Below are positions 26,245 to 34,762 of a stretch of DNA of 64,000 nucleotides, piece by piece. This DNA is from Myxococcaceae bacterium (lineage in GTDB: Bacteria > Myxococcota > Myxococcia > Myxococcales > Myxococcaceae): positions 1 through 64,000 of the forward strand of contig JAEUJQ010000034.1 of NCBI GenBank assembly GCA_016793095.1. Direction: 5' to 3'. The number at the start of each line of letters is the position of its first letter. The first letter of the stretch is position 1. Made by a program: the position numbers and the translations under genes. Under the pieces are notes generated by a model. That model made no database searches. It worked only from the letters and a program-made list of their open reading frames with translations, and was not told the DNA's origin.

Positions 26245-27564
26245 ATGAACGAGTTCGAGCAGAGCAAGCAGGCAGCGAAGATCCGGGTGGTGGGCGTCGG
26301 CGGCGCCGGCAGCAACGCGGTCAACACGATGATCCAGTCAGGCCTCGAGCGGGTGGACTTCATCGCGCTCAACACCGACGTGCAGGCGCTCGCCAACAAC
26401 AAGGCGCCGACGCGGCTGCAGATCGGCAAGGAGCTCACCCGCGGTCTGGGCGCCGGCGCCAACCCCGAGATGGGCAGGCAGGCCGCGACCGAGTCGCGGG
26501 ACGACATCGCCCGGCTGCTCGAGGGCGCCGACATGGTCTTCGTCACCGCCGGCATGGGCGGCGGCACGGGCACGGGCGCGGCCCCGGTGGTGGCCGACAT
26601 CGCCCGCGAGCTCGGCGCCCTCACCGTCGGCGTCGTCACCAAGCCGTTCCTCTTCGAGGGCAACCGGCGGCGCAAGGCGGCCGAGCAGGGCCTCCAGGAG
26701 CTCAAGGCCGCGGTCGACACGCTCATCACCATTCCCAACCAGCGGCTGCTGACGCTGCAGACCGAGCCGCTGCCGCTGCTGGAGTCGTTCCGCAAGGCCG
26801 ACGAGGTGCTGCTGCACGCCGTGCAGGGCATCTCCGATCTCATCCAGTACCACGGCTACATCAACGTGGACTTCGCCGACGTGAAGACGATCATGAGCGA
26901 GCAGGGCCTGGCGCTGATGGGCACCGGCCGCGCCCAGGGAGAGAAGCGGGCGCTGCGCGCGATGGAGCAGGCGATCGCCTCGCCGCTGCTCGAAGACGTG
27001 ACGATCGACGGCGCGCGCGGGCTGCTCATCAACATCACCGCGGGCCGCGACATCACCCTGCAGGAGATCCACGAGGCGATCTCGATCGCCCAGGAGGCGG
27101 CGGACTCCGAGGCCAACATCATCTTCGGCTCGCTCGTCGACGAGAACGTGAAGGACGAGGTGAAGATCACCGTCATCGCGACGGGCTTCGTGGGCCGCGA
27201 CGCCAAGCAGGCCTCGCGCGGCTCGGGCGAGTTCCGCCCGGTGCAGGCCTCGCTCATTCCGGGTCGCACCACCTCGGTGCCGTCGATGCCGGCGGTGATG
27301 GCGCCGGTGACGGTCAGCGCGCAGGCCACCTCGACGATGTCGATGGCGCCCACGGTCGTGCGCGCCGCGGCGCCCGAGGCCCTGGAGCAGGTGGCCACCC
27401 TGGTGCCCAACAAGGTCGGGGCGCGGCAGCTCAACGCCGCCGAGCGCCCGCAGTCGCCGCGGATCGTGACGCGAGACTCGTCGTCCCTTCCGCTCGACGA
27501 GGACCAGTACGACATCCCCACGTTCCTGCGCCGTCAGGGCGGACACTCGAACGAACCGACCTGA
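26245..27564 (+). CDS. ftsZ: Cell division GTPase FtsZ
   Basis: Seen: 439 aa from ATG 26245 with GAGGG upstream. Tubulin signature GGGTGTG (105-111), [10 protein letters not shown], and T7 loop NVDFADV (207-213). A Ser/Thr/Ala/Val-rich linker of about 100 residues leads to the conserved tail [14 protein letters not shown], which binds FtsA and other partners. It polymerises into the Z ring. It is the last gene of the cluster; the next gene is convergent and directly abuts the stop. Confidence 0.98.
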   Translation: MNEFEQSKQAAKIRVVGVGGAGSNAVNTMIQSGLERVDFIALNTDVQALANNKAPTRLQIGKELTRGLGAGANPEMGRQAATESRDDIARLLEGADMVFVTAGMGGGTGTGAAPVVADIARELGALTVGVVTKPFLFEGNRRRKAAEQGLQELKAAVDTLITIPNQRLLTLQTEPLPLLESFRKADEVLLHAVQGISDLIQYHGYINVDFADVKTIMSEQGLALMGTGRAQGEKRALRAMEQAIASPLLEDVTIDGARGLLINITAGRDITLQEIHEAISIAQEAADSEANIIFGSLVDENVKDEVKITVIATGFVGRDAKQASRGSGEFRPVQASLIPGRTTSVPSMPAVMAPVTVSAQATSTMSMAPTVVRAAAPEALEQVATLVPNKVGARQLNAAERPQSPRIVTRDSSSLPLDEDQYDIPTFLRRQGGHSNEPT

Positions 27565-28470
27565 TCACTTCTTCTTCTTCGCCGCCTTCTTCGCGGCAGC
27601 GCCGGCCTTCTGGAGGTCGGCGTCAGCCTTCTTGAGCGCCTTCTCGCAGGTCGTCCGCAGCTGGGCGGGCGTCTGCGCCTTGCCGCGCGGCATGACGAAG
27701 GCGGTCGCCGCGGTGGCCTGATCCGCCTCGAAGCTCTTCGCGTCCTTCGCGCAGCGCGACAGCTCGGTGCGGGCGTCGCTCAAGCCTGGCACGCGCGCCG
27801 CGACGTCCTTCACCTTCTTCGCCTCCGCGTGTGCGGCGAGCCCCTTCGTCCACGCGGCGACCGGCCCCTCGAGGAACGCGGCGCCACGGCGGCAGCGGGC
27901 GATGGCGTCGAGCCCCTTCTCGTTCTTCGAGCGCTGGCTCTTCGCCCAGCTCGCGAAGTCGGCGTCCTTCGTGAAGAGCTCCTGCGAGCCGTCGATGGCC
28001 TTGCGCGCCTCGTTCACCTTCGCCTCGGCGTCGTCGCACTGGGCCGTCGAGGGGTTCGCCGCGGGCAGCTGCTCGAGCGCGTCGGCTGCGGCGCGCGACC
28101 GGGGCACGATCGCGTCTCGGGCGGCCTCGAGGCGTTGGTCGAGGTCTCGCTTCTCGCGGCTCGCCTTCACGACCGGCAGCTTCGCGGCGAGCTCCTTGTA
28201 GCGGTCGAGGTGCATCTGGGCCTCGGGGTGCAGCTCGAGGTCCTTCGTGAGCAGCAACCGCTTCGCCTCGTCGAGCGAACGCTCCATCGCCCCGGGCTCG
28301 AGCGCTTCAGCGTGTCGCGCGGCGTCGTCCAGCGCGGTGGAGGCCTTGTCAGCGGTGCGCTCCGCGTCGCGCAGGCGGGCGTCCATCGTCTTGGGGCCGC
28401 AGGCAGTCAGCAGGAGCGGCACCACCAGCAGGGCGCCGCGCACAGTCGATGGGAGGACGCGGCAGCGCAT
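27565..28470 (-). CDS. Helical lipoprotein with Lys/Ala tail
   Basis: Seen: 301 aa from ATG 28470. Signal ending LLLTAC (lipobox), then an almost entirely alpha-helical, charged protein with paired Cys residues (QCDDA, RCRRG, RCAKD, TCEKA) and a histone-H1-like ending AKKAAKKKK. Long helices suggest a coiled-coil periplasmic spacer. The basic tail could touch peptidoglycan, lipopolysaccharide or nucleic acid; this is inference. No family recognised. Confidence 0.75.
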   Translation of the reverse strand: MRCRVLPSTVRGALLVVPLLLTACGPKTMDARLRDAERTADKASTALDDAARHAEALEPGAMERSLDEAKRLLLTKDLELHPEAQMHLDRYKELAAKLPVVKASREKRDLDQRLEAARDAIVPRSRAAADALEQLPAANPSTAQCDDAEAKVNEARKAIDGSQELFTKDADFASWAKSQRSKNEKGLDAIARCRRGAAFLEGPVAAWTKGLAAHAEAKKVKDVAARVPGLSDARTELSRCAKDAKSFEADQATAATAFVMPRGKAQTPAQLRTTCEKALKKADADLQKAGAAAKKAAKKKK

Positions 28471-28515
28471 CGACGCAGCATAGCCGCCCGGCGCGCGGCG
28501 AGGAGTGCTCGCGGC

Positions 28516-29367
28516 TCAGAGCGGGGTGATGCTCAGGTTGTCGAAGAAGAGCTGCGCTTCCCAGCTCGAGAACCCGAACCGGTCGTGTCCCTTGCCCTTG
28601 AGCGGCAACGGGTCGTCGAAGCGCATGAACTCGCGCCCGTCGATGGACCAGGTGATGAGCGAGCCGCGCCGCTCGATGCGCCAGTGCTCGGTCTTGCCGA
28701 TCTGCACGGGGAACGGGTTCGCCTCGACGCGCATGCGGGTGTTCTCGCGGAACACGCCCGTCTTCACGAGATCGGCGTCGGGCAGGCCCTTCTCGCGCTG
28801 AATGCGGCCGGCCTCGGCCTGGAGCGCCGCCAGCGACGCGCCGTGCTCGTCGAGCCGGGCGATGATGCTGATCGAGTTGTTCCACCCGCCGTGGATGAGC
28901 ACGTACCCGGACGCGTGATCGCTGCCGTCACCGAAGATCTCGCACTTGATGTCGCCCTCGGGAGACATCGACCGCACGTCGAACTCGACCGCGACGTTCT
29001 CGGGCAGCTTCGCCTTCAGCCAGAGCGGGTTGTTCTTCACGCCCGGCGACAAGAGCTCTCCGCTCACCGTGCGCCACAGCCCGCCCGTGGACCAGAAGTC
29101 CGTCTCGACGGCGGCCGGGTTGTCGAACGTCTGCGGCCCGTAGGGGACGGCCACGGGCGCGGCCGGCTCCCCACGGAACCCGAAGTAGTGGATGAGGGGC
29201 AGGTTGAAGAGCAGCGCTGCGCCGACCAGCACGCCCACCGTCACCCGCGAGAGCGGGCCGGGCTTCTGCCAGGACGCCGCTGGCGGCGCCCCCTCGGGGG
29301 TGTTCGCTGCAGCAGGTGCCGATGACTCCACCGACTCCTCCTTCTCCTTGCGCTTCGGCTGACCCAT
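28516..29367 (-). CDS. Membrane-anchored LamG/concanavalin-like domain protein
   Basis: Seen: 283 aa from ATG 29367 (MGQPKRKEKEE); a longer start at 29388 is open. A charged cytoplasmic tail of about 40 residues, one transmembrane helix (VTVGVLVGAALLFNLPLIHYF), then a beta-rich extracytoplasmic domain with FDVRSMSPEGDIKCEIFGDG, WRIERRGSLITWSIDGREF and LFFDNLSI, as in jelly-roll sugar-binding or DUF1080-like folds. Probably binds glycans or wall; no catalytic residues can be assigned. Adjacent to a polytopic membrane gene on the same strand. Confidence 0.7.
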   Translation of the reverse strand: MGQPKRKEKEESVESSAPAAANTPEGAPPAASWQKPGPLSRVTVGVLVGAALLFNLPLIHYFGFRGEPAAPVAVPYGPQTFDNPAAVETDFWSTGGLWRTVSGELLSPGVKNNPLWLKAKLPENVAVEFDVRSMSPEGDIKCEIFGDGSDHASGYVLIHGGWNNSISIIARLDEHGASLAALQAEAGRIQREKGLPDADLVKTGVFRENTRMRVEANPFPVQIGKTEHWRIERRGSLITWSIDGREFMRFDDPLPLKGKGHDRFGFSSWEAQLFFDNLSITPL

Positions 29368-29404
29368 GACGAGCGCGGGCCCTAGCACGAGGCCGCGCGA
29401 GTCG

Positions 29405-30133
29405 TCACTCTTTGCCCGACTGCTTCGTGTAGCTCGCCCACCGCTTCTCGAGCGCCTTCTTCTCGTCGGCTGCGCGCTTCGCCATCGCCTTTTCGCGCTT
29501 GAGCTCTGCCCGCTTCTCGGGCGGAGGCAGCACGAACATCTGGTACCCGAAGCCGGCGACCGCGAAGCACGACGCGACCGACACCGCGGCCGGCCAGAGC
29601 CCGGCCAGCCGCTCCACCAGTGACGGCAGGAACGGCCACAGCCCCGACATCAGCCCGATCAACACCAGCCAGCCGCCGCTCAGCGAGGCGAGCAGCACGC
29701 TCACGGGCCGCTCCAGCACCACCCCGAGGGCGCCTCCGACGATGAAGGCTGGGACGAAGCCGAGCAGCCAGTCGGGGCCCGCCAGGTTCGCGGCGACCAG
29801 CCCGATGGGGATCCCGAAGCCGAAGAAGACCGTCGAGGCGGGCACCACGAAGCCCAGCACGCAGAGCAGCGCCGACGCCCCGAGCGCGATCTGCTGCTGC
29901 TGCGTCGCGAAGCCCAGCCGCGCCGCGAGCGGTCCGATCCAGATCTGCCCGATCACCAGCCCCAGCGGCCCTGCCACCGCCCGGAAGAGGGCGCCCCCGC
30001 CGCGCAGGAGCATCGCGACGCCCACGCCCGTCGCGAGGAGCCCCGCCCAGACTGGCAGGAAGCGGAACAGGCTGATCCACCCCGCGGGGTCGAAGTGCCG
30101 GTAGGGCTCGAGGGCGCGCTGCAACGTCTCCAA
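29405..30133 (-). CDS. Polytopic membrane protein (242 aa), unknown
   Basis: Seen: about seven hydrophobic helices with Gly/Ala-rich packing, then a cytoplasmic, strongly basic coiled tail (KRAELKREKAMAKRAADEKKALEKRW). The pattern resembles TMEM198/DUF4203-like proteins but I cannot confirm it. It lies between a small membrane gene and the LamG-like gene on the same strand, probably one operon (gaps 11 and 37 bp). Confidence 0.65.
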   Translation of the reverse strand: METLQRALEPYRHFDPAGWISLFRFLPVWAGLLATGVGVAMLLRGGGALFRAVAGPLGLVIGQIWIGPLAARLGFATQQQQIALGASALLCVLGFVVPASTVFFGFGIPIGLVAANLAGPDWLLGFVPAFIVGGALGVVLERPVSVLLASLSGGWLVLIGLMSGLWPFLPSLVERLAGLWPAAVSVASCFAVAGFGYQMFVLPPPEKRAELKREKAMAKRAADEKKALEKRWASYTKQSGKE

Positions 30134-30144
30134 GACGACTCCGG

Positions 30145-30492
30145 TCAGGCGGCGTAGCGGCTGCGCGCGAGGAACACGAGGACGAGGAACACCGCGAGGC
30201 AGATGGCGGCGTAGAGGTAGGGCTTCGGCGGAACGATGGTGCGATCGACGATGGCCTGCGCCACCTGCTCGGGCAGCTCGCCCACGGACTCGGTCTCGGC
30301 CGAGTACTCCTTCGCCAGCCGCTTCGCGACCGCGTCGTCGTCAGCGCCCTTCTTGCCCTCGATGACGGCCCTGGCCAGGGCGCGCGCCGTCACCACGTCG
30401 CCCGACTCCAGCGCGGCCGCAGCCACCGCGAGCACCGACTTCTGTGGGGCCTTCTCTTCCCGGATCTCGGCCTTCTTCGACGCCTTCGCCAT
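30145..30492 (-). CDS. Tail-anchored-like small membrane protein (115 aa)
   Basis: Seen: 115 aa from ATG 30492. A Lys-rich start (MAKASKKAEIREEKAPQK), an Ala-rich helical domain of about 70 residues, and a single C-terminal transmembrane helix (YLYAAICLAVFLVLVFLA) ending RSRYAA. The middle may be a helical repeat. Unknown family. First gene of the 30492-28516 group and divergent from the DUF4159 gene. Confidence 0.65.
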   Translation of the reverse strand: MAKASKKAEIREEKAPQKSVLAVAAAALESGDVVTARALARAVIEGKKGADDDAVAKRLAKEYSAETESVGELPEQVAQAIVDRTIVPPKPYLYAAICLAVFLVLVFLARSRYAA

Positions 30493-30612
30493 GCGCGCGC
30501 GTATAGCGTGATTCGGGGCCTCGTGAAGCGCTCCCCGCATGGGCGGGCGCGCCACGCCCACATGCACGGGCGTCAGCCGCCATTCCGTAATAAGGGAACG
30601 ACGGGAGGCGGT

Positions 30613-31371
30613 GTGCGTTCCAACGGCGTGGCTCGCTCGATGACCCGGCGACAGGTGGTGCTCACGGCGCTCGCGGCCCCGGCGCTGGCCCGCGCCTTTG
30701 GAGACGCGTCGCGGTTCATCCCGGCGGTGGCTCAACACCCCGGCACCTGGGACGTGCGGGCCTCCGGCCTCAGGCGTCTCGCGTGGGAGCTCCAGCGGCG
30801 CACCTCGGTCGAGGCGGTGCTCGAGGCGCGCGCCATTCCCCTCGACAGCCCGAAGCTGTTCGAGCTGCCCTTCCTCTACCTCTCCAGCGACCGCGAGCTG
30901 CCACCGCTCACGCCCGCGCAGGTCGAGAACCTGCGGCGCTACCTGACCTTCGGCGGCTTCGTCTTCGCCGACGCCAACGACGGCTCCTCGGGCAGCGGGT
31001 TCGACGCCAGCTTCCGGCGCGAGATGGCGAGGGTGCTGCCGCAGGTCCCGCCGAAGCCGCTGCCCACCACGCACGTCGTCTTCAAGTCCTTCTTCCTGCT
31101 CGACTCTGCCTTCGGTCGCACGCTCACCTCGGCGCAGCTCGACGCGTGGACGATCGGCAAGCGCGCGGCGGTGCTGTACTCGCAGAACGACGTCATGGGC
31201 GCCCTGGCCCGCGACGAGTCCGGCTCGTTCGAGTTCGAGGTGACGCCCGGCGGTGACCGGCAACGCGAGTACGCCACCCGGCTGGCCATCAACGTCGCGA
31301 TGTACGCGCTCTGCCTCGATTACAAGGACGACGGCGTGCACATCCTCGAGATCATGCGGCGGAGGCGCTGA
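30613..31371 (+). CDS. DUF4159 family exported protein
   Basis: Seen: 252 aa from GTG 30613, with GGGAGG at 30603-30608. A twin-arginine-like N-terminus (MTRRQVVLTALAAPALARA) follows; ATG 30640 is an alternative. The body has the DUF4159 pattern as I know it: LFELPFLYLSSDRELPPLT, then YLTFGGFVFADAND (a ThuA/GATase-like turn), and YSQNDVMGAL. DUF4159 genes usually neighbour VWA and MoxR-type genes; here the next gene is a VWA/GATase-like membrane protein. Molecular role unknown. Confidence 0.78.
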   Translation: MRSNGVARSMTRRQVVLTALAAPALARAFGDASRFIPAVAQHPGTWDVRASGLRRLAWELQRRTSVEAVLEARAIPLDSPKLFELPFLYLSSDRELPPLTPAQVENLRRYLTFGGFVFADANDGSSGSGFDASFRREMARVLPQVPPKPLPTTHVVFKSFFLLDSAFGRTLTSAQLDAWTIGKRAAVLYSQNDVMGALARDESGSFEFEVTPGGDRQREYATRLAINVAMYALCLDYKDDGVHILEIMRRRR

Positions 31372-31377
31372 CGCCGC

Positions 31378-33651
31378 GTGGAACAGGGCGCCGTCGACAC
31401 CTGGAAGCTGGTGAGCCTGTCCACGATGCCATCGTGGGCCCTCGCCGCGCTGTCGGTCGCGGTGCTGGTGGCGGCGGTGCTCGCCTGCGTGGGCGTGGCG
31501 CGCGAACCCATCGTTCGGCGGAAGTGGGCGCTCTGGGGCCTGCGCCTGCTCGCCGCGCTCTGCGCGCTCTTCTTCCTCTTCGAGCCGGGCATGCGGCGGG
31601 TGCAGGTGGCGCGCGTGAAGAACCGCGTCGCCGTGCTGGTGGATCGCTCGGCGTCGATGACGTTCCCCGTGGCCGCCGGTCAGCAGAGCCGCAGCCAGGC
31701 CGTCGCCGACGCCCTCAACCGCCTCGCCCCCGAGATGGACGCGCTGAAGGATCGGTTCTCGTTCGAGCTGATCGGCTTCGATCCCGAGCTCGCGCCCCTC
31801 ACCCTCAAGGCGATCGGCGACGATCCCGCGCGAGGAGGGAAGACCGATCTCGTCTCGACGCTGCGCTCGCTCAAGGCGTCAGAGGGCACCAGCGCGCGCA
31901 AGCTGTCCGGGGTGCTGCTCTTCTCCGACGGCGCGGACAACGGGGAGCTCGCCCAGGGCATGAGCGCGCGCGCGCGCCAGGTGCTGCAGGACTTCGGCGT
32001 GCCCGTCTCGACGGTGGCGGTGGGGGAGGGCGGCCTCAAGGATCTCGCCATCGACGGCATCAAGGTCGATGACTTCGCCTTCGTCCGGAACAGCATCACC
32101 GCCGAGGTCGAGGTGCGCGCGCGCGGCTTCTCGGGCCAGGCGACCCAGGCGACCCTCCGCCGGGAGGGGCGCGTCGTCGCCACCGCGCCGCTCCGCTTCG
32201 CCTCCGACGACGACGTGCAGGTGGCGAAGTTCACCTTCGCGCCCGATCAGACCGGCCGCTTCGTCTACACCGTCTCGGTGCCCGTCTTCGGCGACGAGGC
32301 CGTCACCGCCAACAACAGCCGCGCCTTCACGCTCAAGGTGATCCGGGATCGGGTCCGCGTGCTGCTGGTCGCCGGCCGGCCCACCTGGGACGAGCGCTTC
32401 CTGCGCGGGCTCCTCAAGCAGGACGCCAACGTCGAGCTGATCAGCTTCTACATCCTGCGGAACTCGCCTGACGACACGATGGTCTCGCAGGACGAGCTGT
32501 CGCTCATTCCCTTCCCGCGCGACGAGATCTTCAGCGAGAAGGTGCACACCTTCGATCTGCTCGCCATCCTCAACTTCAACAACGACGACCTGAGCATCTC
32601 GTTGAGCCAGTACGAGGACTCCATCAAGCAGTACCTGCTCAACGGTGGCGCGCTCGCCTACGTCGGGGGCGATCGCACCTTCGGCGACGCGCGCTTCACG
32701 TCCTTCGCAGACGTGCTCCCCGTCGCGACCGCGGGCCCGTCCGACCCGGCTCCCTTCAAGGTGCGGCTGACGCCCGAGGGAGCGCGGCACCCCATCACCG
32801 CGCTGGGCACCGGCTCGCAGTCCACCGAGGCCGCCTGGGAGGCGCTGCCGCCGGTTCCAGGCATGAACACCGTGCGCGCCCGGCCCGGGGCGACGGTGCT
32901 GCTCGACAACCCCTTCTCGATGGTGGACGGCCGCAACGCCCCGGTGCTCTCCATCTGGGACTACGGCCGCGGCCGGGTGATGGCCCTGACGACCGACGGG
33001 AGCTGGGCGTGGGCGTTCACGTCGCACGCCGAGGGCGCGCAGACGCGGGTCTACGAGCGCCTGTGGAGCAGCGCCGTTCGCTGGCTGGTGAGGGATCCCG
33101 AGCTGACCGCGACCTCGGTGAGCGCCGACGCGCCGACCGTCGAGCCGGGCAAACCGGTCGGGGTCTCCGCCGTCGCGCGCTCGAGCGACTTCCAGCCCGT
33201 GGCGGGCGCGCAGGTCACCATCGAGCTGGTCTCCGCCGACGACGGGCAGGTGATCGCGAAGCAGACGGTGCCCGCCGCCGCCGACGGCACCGCCCACGTG
33301 GAGTTCCCGTCGATCCCCGCGGGGCCCTACAAGATCGTCGGCCGGGCGAGCGCTGGCGAGAAGGTGCTGGGCGAGATGTCCGACGCGGTCGCGGTGCGCG
33401 CCTCGGGCCCCGAGCTCGCCGACGCCCGCGTCAACGCCGAGCTGCTCGAAGAGATCGCGAAGACGACCGCCGGCGCCTTCTTCGACTCGACGTCCTTCGC
33501 GTTGTCCGAGGTGCCCCTGCGCGAGCCGCCGCTGGTCGAGGTCGGGCGCTCGCGAGATCAGCCGCTGTGGGATCGCTGGTACTGGCTGACCGCGATGGTG
33601 CTCATCATGGGCGCCGAGTGGGCGCTGCGCCGCCGCTTCGGGTACATCTGA
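31378..33651 (+). CDS. Large membrane VWA / GATase-like protein
   Basis: Seen: 757 aa from GTG 31378, 6 bp after the DUF4159 gene. Two N-terminal transmembrane helices, a von Willebrand A domain with MIDAS DRSAS (89-93), a beta-sandwich part, a class-I glutamine amidotransferase-like domain (VLLVAGRPTWDERFLRGLL; YLLNGGALAYVGGDRTFGD) without an evident catalytic Cys, another Ig-like part and a final transmembrane helix near 735-752. Such proteins occur with MoxR/BatA systems thought to act in envelope assembly or stress. The substrate is unknown. Confidence 0.85.
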   Translation: MEQGAVDTWKLVSLSTMPSWALAALSVAVLVAAVLACVGVAREPIVRRKWALWGLRLLAALCALFFLFEPGMRRVQVARVKNRVAVLVDRSASMTFPVAAGQQSRSQAVADALNRLAPEMDALKDRFSFELIGFDPELAPLTLKAIGDDPARGGKTDLVSTLRSLKASEGTSARKLSGVLLFSDGADNGELAQGMSARARQVLQDFGVPVSTVAVGEGGLKDLAIDGIKVDDFAFVRNSITAEVEVRARGFSGQATQATLRREGRVVATAPLRFASDDDVQVAKFTFAPDQTGRFVYTVSVPVFGDEAVTANNSRAFTLKVIRDRVRVLLVAGRPTWDERFLRGLLKQDANVELISFYILRNSPDDTMVSQDELSLIPFPRDEIFSEKVHTFDLLAILNFNNDDLSISLSQYEDSIKQYLLNGGALAYVGGDRTFGDARFTSFADVLPVATAGPSDPAPFKVRLTPEGARHPITALGTGSQSTEAAWEALPPVPGMNTVRARPGATVLLDNPFSMVDGRNAPVLSIWDYGRGRVMALTTDGSWAWAFTSHAEGAQTRVYERLWSSAVRWLVRDPELTATSVSADAPTVEPGKPVGVSAVARSSDFQPVAGAQVTIELVSADDGQVIAKQTVPAAADGTAHVEFPSIPAGPYKIVGRASAGEKVLGEMSDAVAVRASGPELADARVNAELLEEIAKTTAGAFFDSTSFALSEVPLREPPLVEVGRSRDQPLWDRWYWLTAMVLIMGAEWALRRRFGYI

Positions 33652-33667
33652 CGCGGGTCGCCGTGCT

Positions 33668-33961
33668 ATGCGCGATCGAGCCGTGACTGTTCGAACCGTT
33701 CACCTCCGCATCGAAGGCCTCGTGCAGGGCGTGTCGTACCGGGCCAGCGCCCGGGATGAGGCGCTCCGGCTCGGCGTGTCGGGGTGGGTGCGGAACCTGG
33801 CCAACGGCGACGTCGAGTCGCTCGCGTCGGGGCCTCCGTCAGCCGTGGACGCCTATGTCGCGTGGTGCCGCGTCGGCCCGGAAGAGGCGCGGGTGACGAA
33901 GGTGACCGAGCTCGAGGCGGCGCCCGACCCGACCGTCGCCGGCTTCCAGGTGCGCCGATGA
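33668..33961 (+). CDS. acyP: Acylphosphatase
   Basis: Seen: 97 aa from ATG 33668 (GTG 33683 is an alternative). GLVQGVSYRASA with catalytic Arg 25, and GWVRNLANGDVE with Asn 43, are the two signatures of acylphosphatase. It hydrolyses acyl phosphates such as 1,3-bisphosphoglycerate; the physiological role in bacteria is unclear. The stop overlaps the next start (ATGA). Confidence 0.93.
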   Translation: MRDRAVTVRTVHLRIEGLVQGVSYRASARDEALRLGVSGWVRNLANGDVESLASGPPSAVDAYVAWCRVGPEEARVTKVTELEAAPDPTVAGFQVRR

Positions 33962-34392
33962 GCTTCGGGCCCCCCGACCTCCTCGCCCCGTTGTCGTCGT
34001 TGCTCGGCATCCGCGCGGGCATGAACGTGTCCGTGCGCAACGCGCCCAGGGGCTTCCTCGAGGCCCTCTTGCCGCTGCCCGAAGGCGCCGCCCTCATCGA
34101 CTCCGCGAAGACCGGCCTCGACGCCATCATCCTCTTCACCGAGAAGAAGCTCGAGGTGCTCGACCTGCTGACCCGCCACATGCCCCTGATGAGCGTGACC
34201 GGGTCCATCTGGGTCGTCTTCCCCACGGGGGAGGCGCCGGGCGCTCCCACGGAAGACTTCGTCCGGCTCGCCGGCCTCGAGCTGGGGCTCGAAGACACCC
34301 GCCGCATCTTCCTCGGGCCCCAGTGGGTGGGGCTGCGACTGCAGTGGCGGCGCGGGGCCCCCCGCCTCGAGAAGCCCCAGGCCCAGGCCTGA
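33958..34392 (+). CDS. DUF3052-like protein
   Basis: Seen: 144 aa from ATG 33958. LLGIRAGMNVSVRNAPRGF, LPEGAALI, DAIILFTEKKLEVL, VTGSIWVVFPTG, then DTRRIFLGPQWVGLRLQW. This is a Rossmann-like pattern close to DUF3052, a family best known in actinobacteria. No cofactor motif is clear. It is translation-coupled to acyP. Confidence 0.7.
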   Translation: MSFGPPDLLAPLSSLLGIRAGMNVSVRNAPRGFLEALLPLPEGAALIDSAKTGLDAIILFTEKKLEVLDLLTRHMPLMSVTGSIWVVFPTGEAPGAPTEDFVRLAGLELGLEDTRRIFLGPQWVGLRLQWRRGAPRLEKPQAQA

Positions 34393-34762
34393 AGCACAGC
34401 TTTTTCATCGCTTCAGCGTTTCCATCGGGCACCAAGTCGTGACAGACTCCGTCCCGTTTCCAACCTTTTCTGACGGGCCCCGCTCGACGGCACGCTGAAC
34501 CGCCCAAGACCGGGGAACCACACGGGTTTCCGCCCCCCACTTCCCCCGGGCGGCTTTCTTCACCGGCAGGAGGTCCAGCGTTTGGTCGACCTTCGCGGCA
34601 ACACACTCGAGGCCCGACGAATGAGTCGGGGTGACGGTGTGCATCGAGCGAGGGCGGCCATGCGGGCCAGCCTCCAGCCTTTCGCGTTCGTTCTGGCGCC
34701 GTTCCACTCCGCTTCCCGTCCGGAGCCGGCCGTCGCGCCAACAACGCAGTCAGGTTCATCAC
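34393..34762 (+). other. 370-bp leader region before the RNase E/G gene
   Basis: The region has no recognised RNA family. Visible items: a 7-bp inverted repeat CTGAAGC/GCTTCAG (34389-34416) with T-rich loop right at the upstream stop codon; an AT-richer patch (34440-34475); and a strong AGGAGGT at 34568-34574 followed 7 nt later by a TTG that opens an 85-codon frame running past the RNase ATG. E. coli rne is known to be autoregulated through a long structured leader, so a similar role is possible here. Confidence 0.4.

Noticed and set aside
34389-34416. CTGAAGC/GCTTCAG inverted repeat as an intrinsic terminator
   Set aside because: The T-run is in the loop, not after the stem, so it does not fit the terminator pattern.
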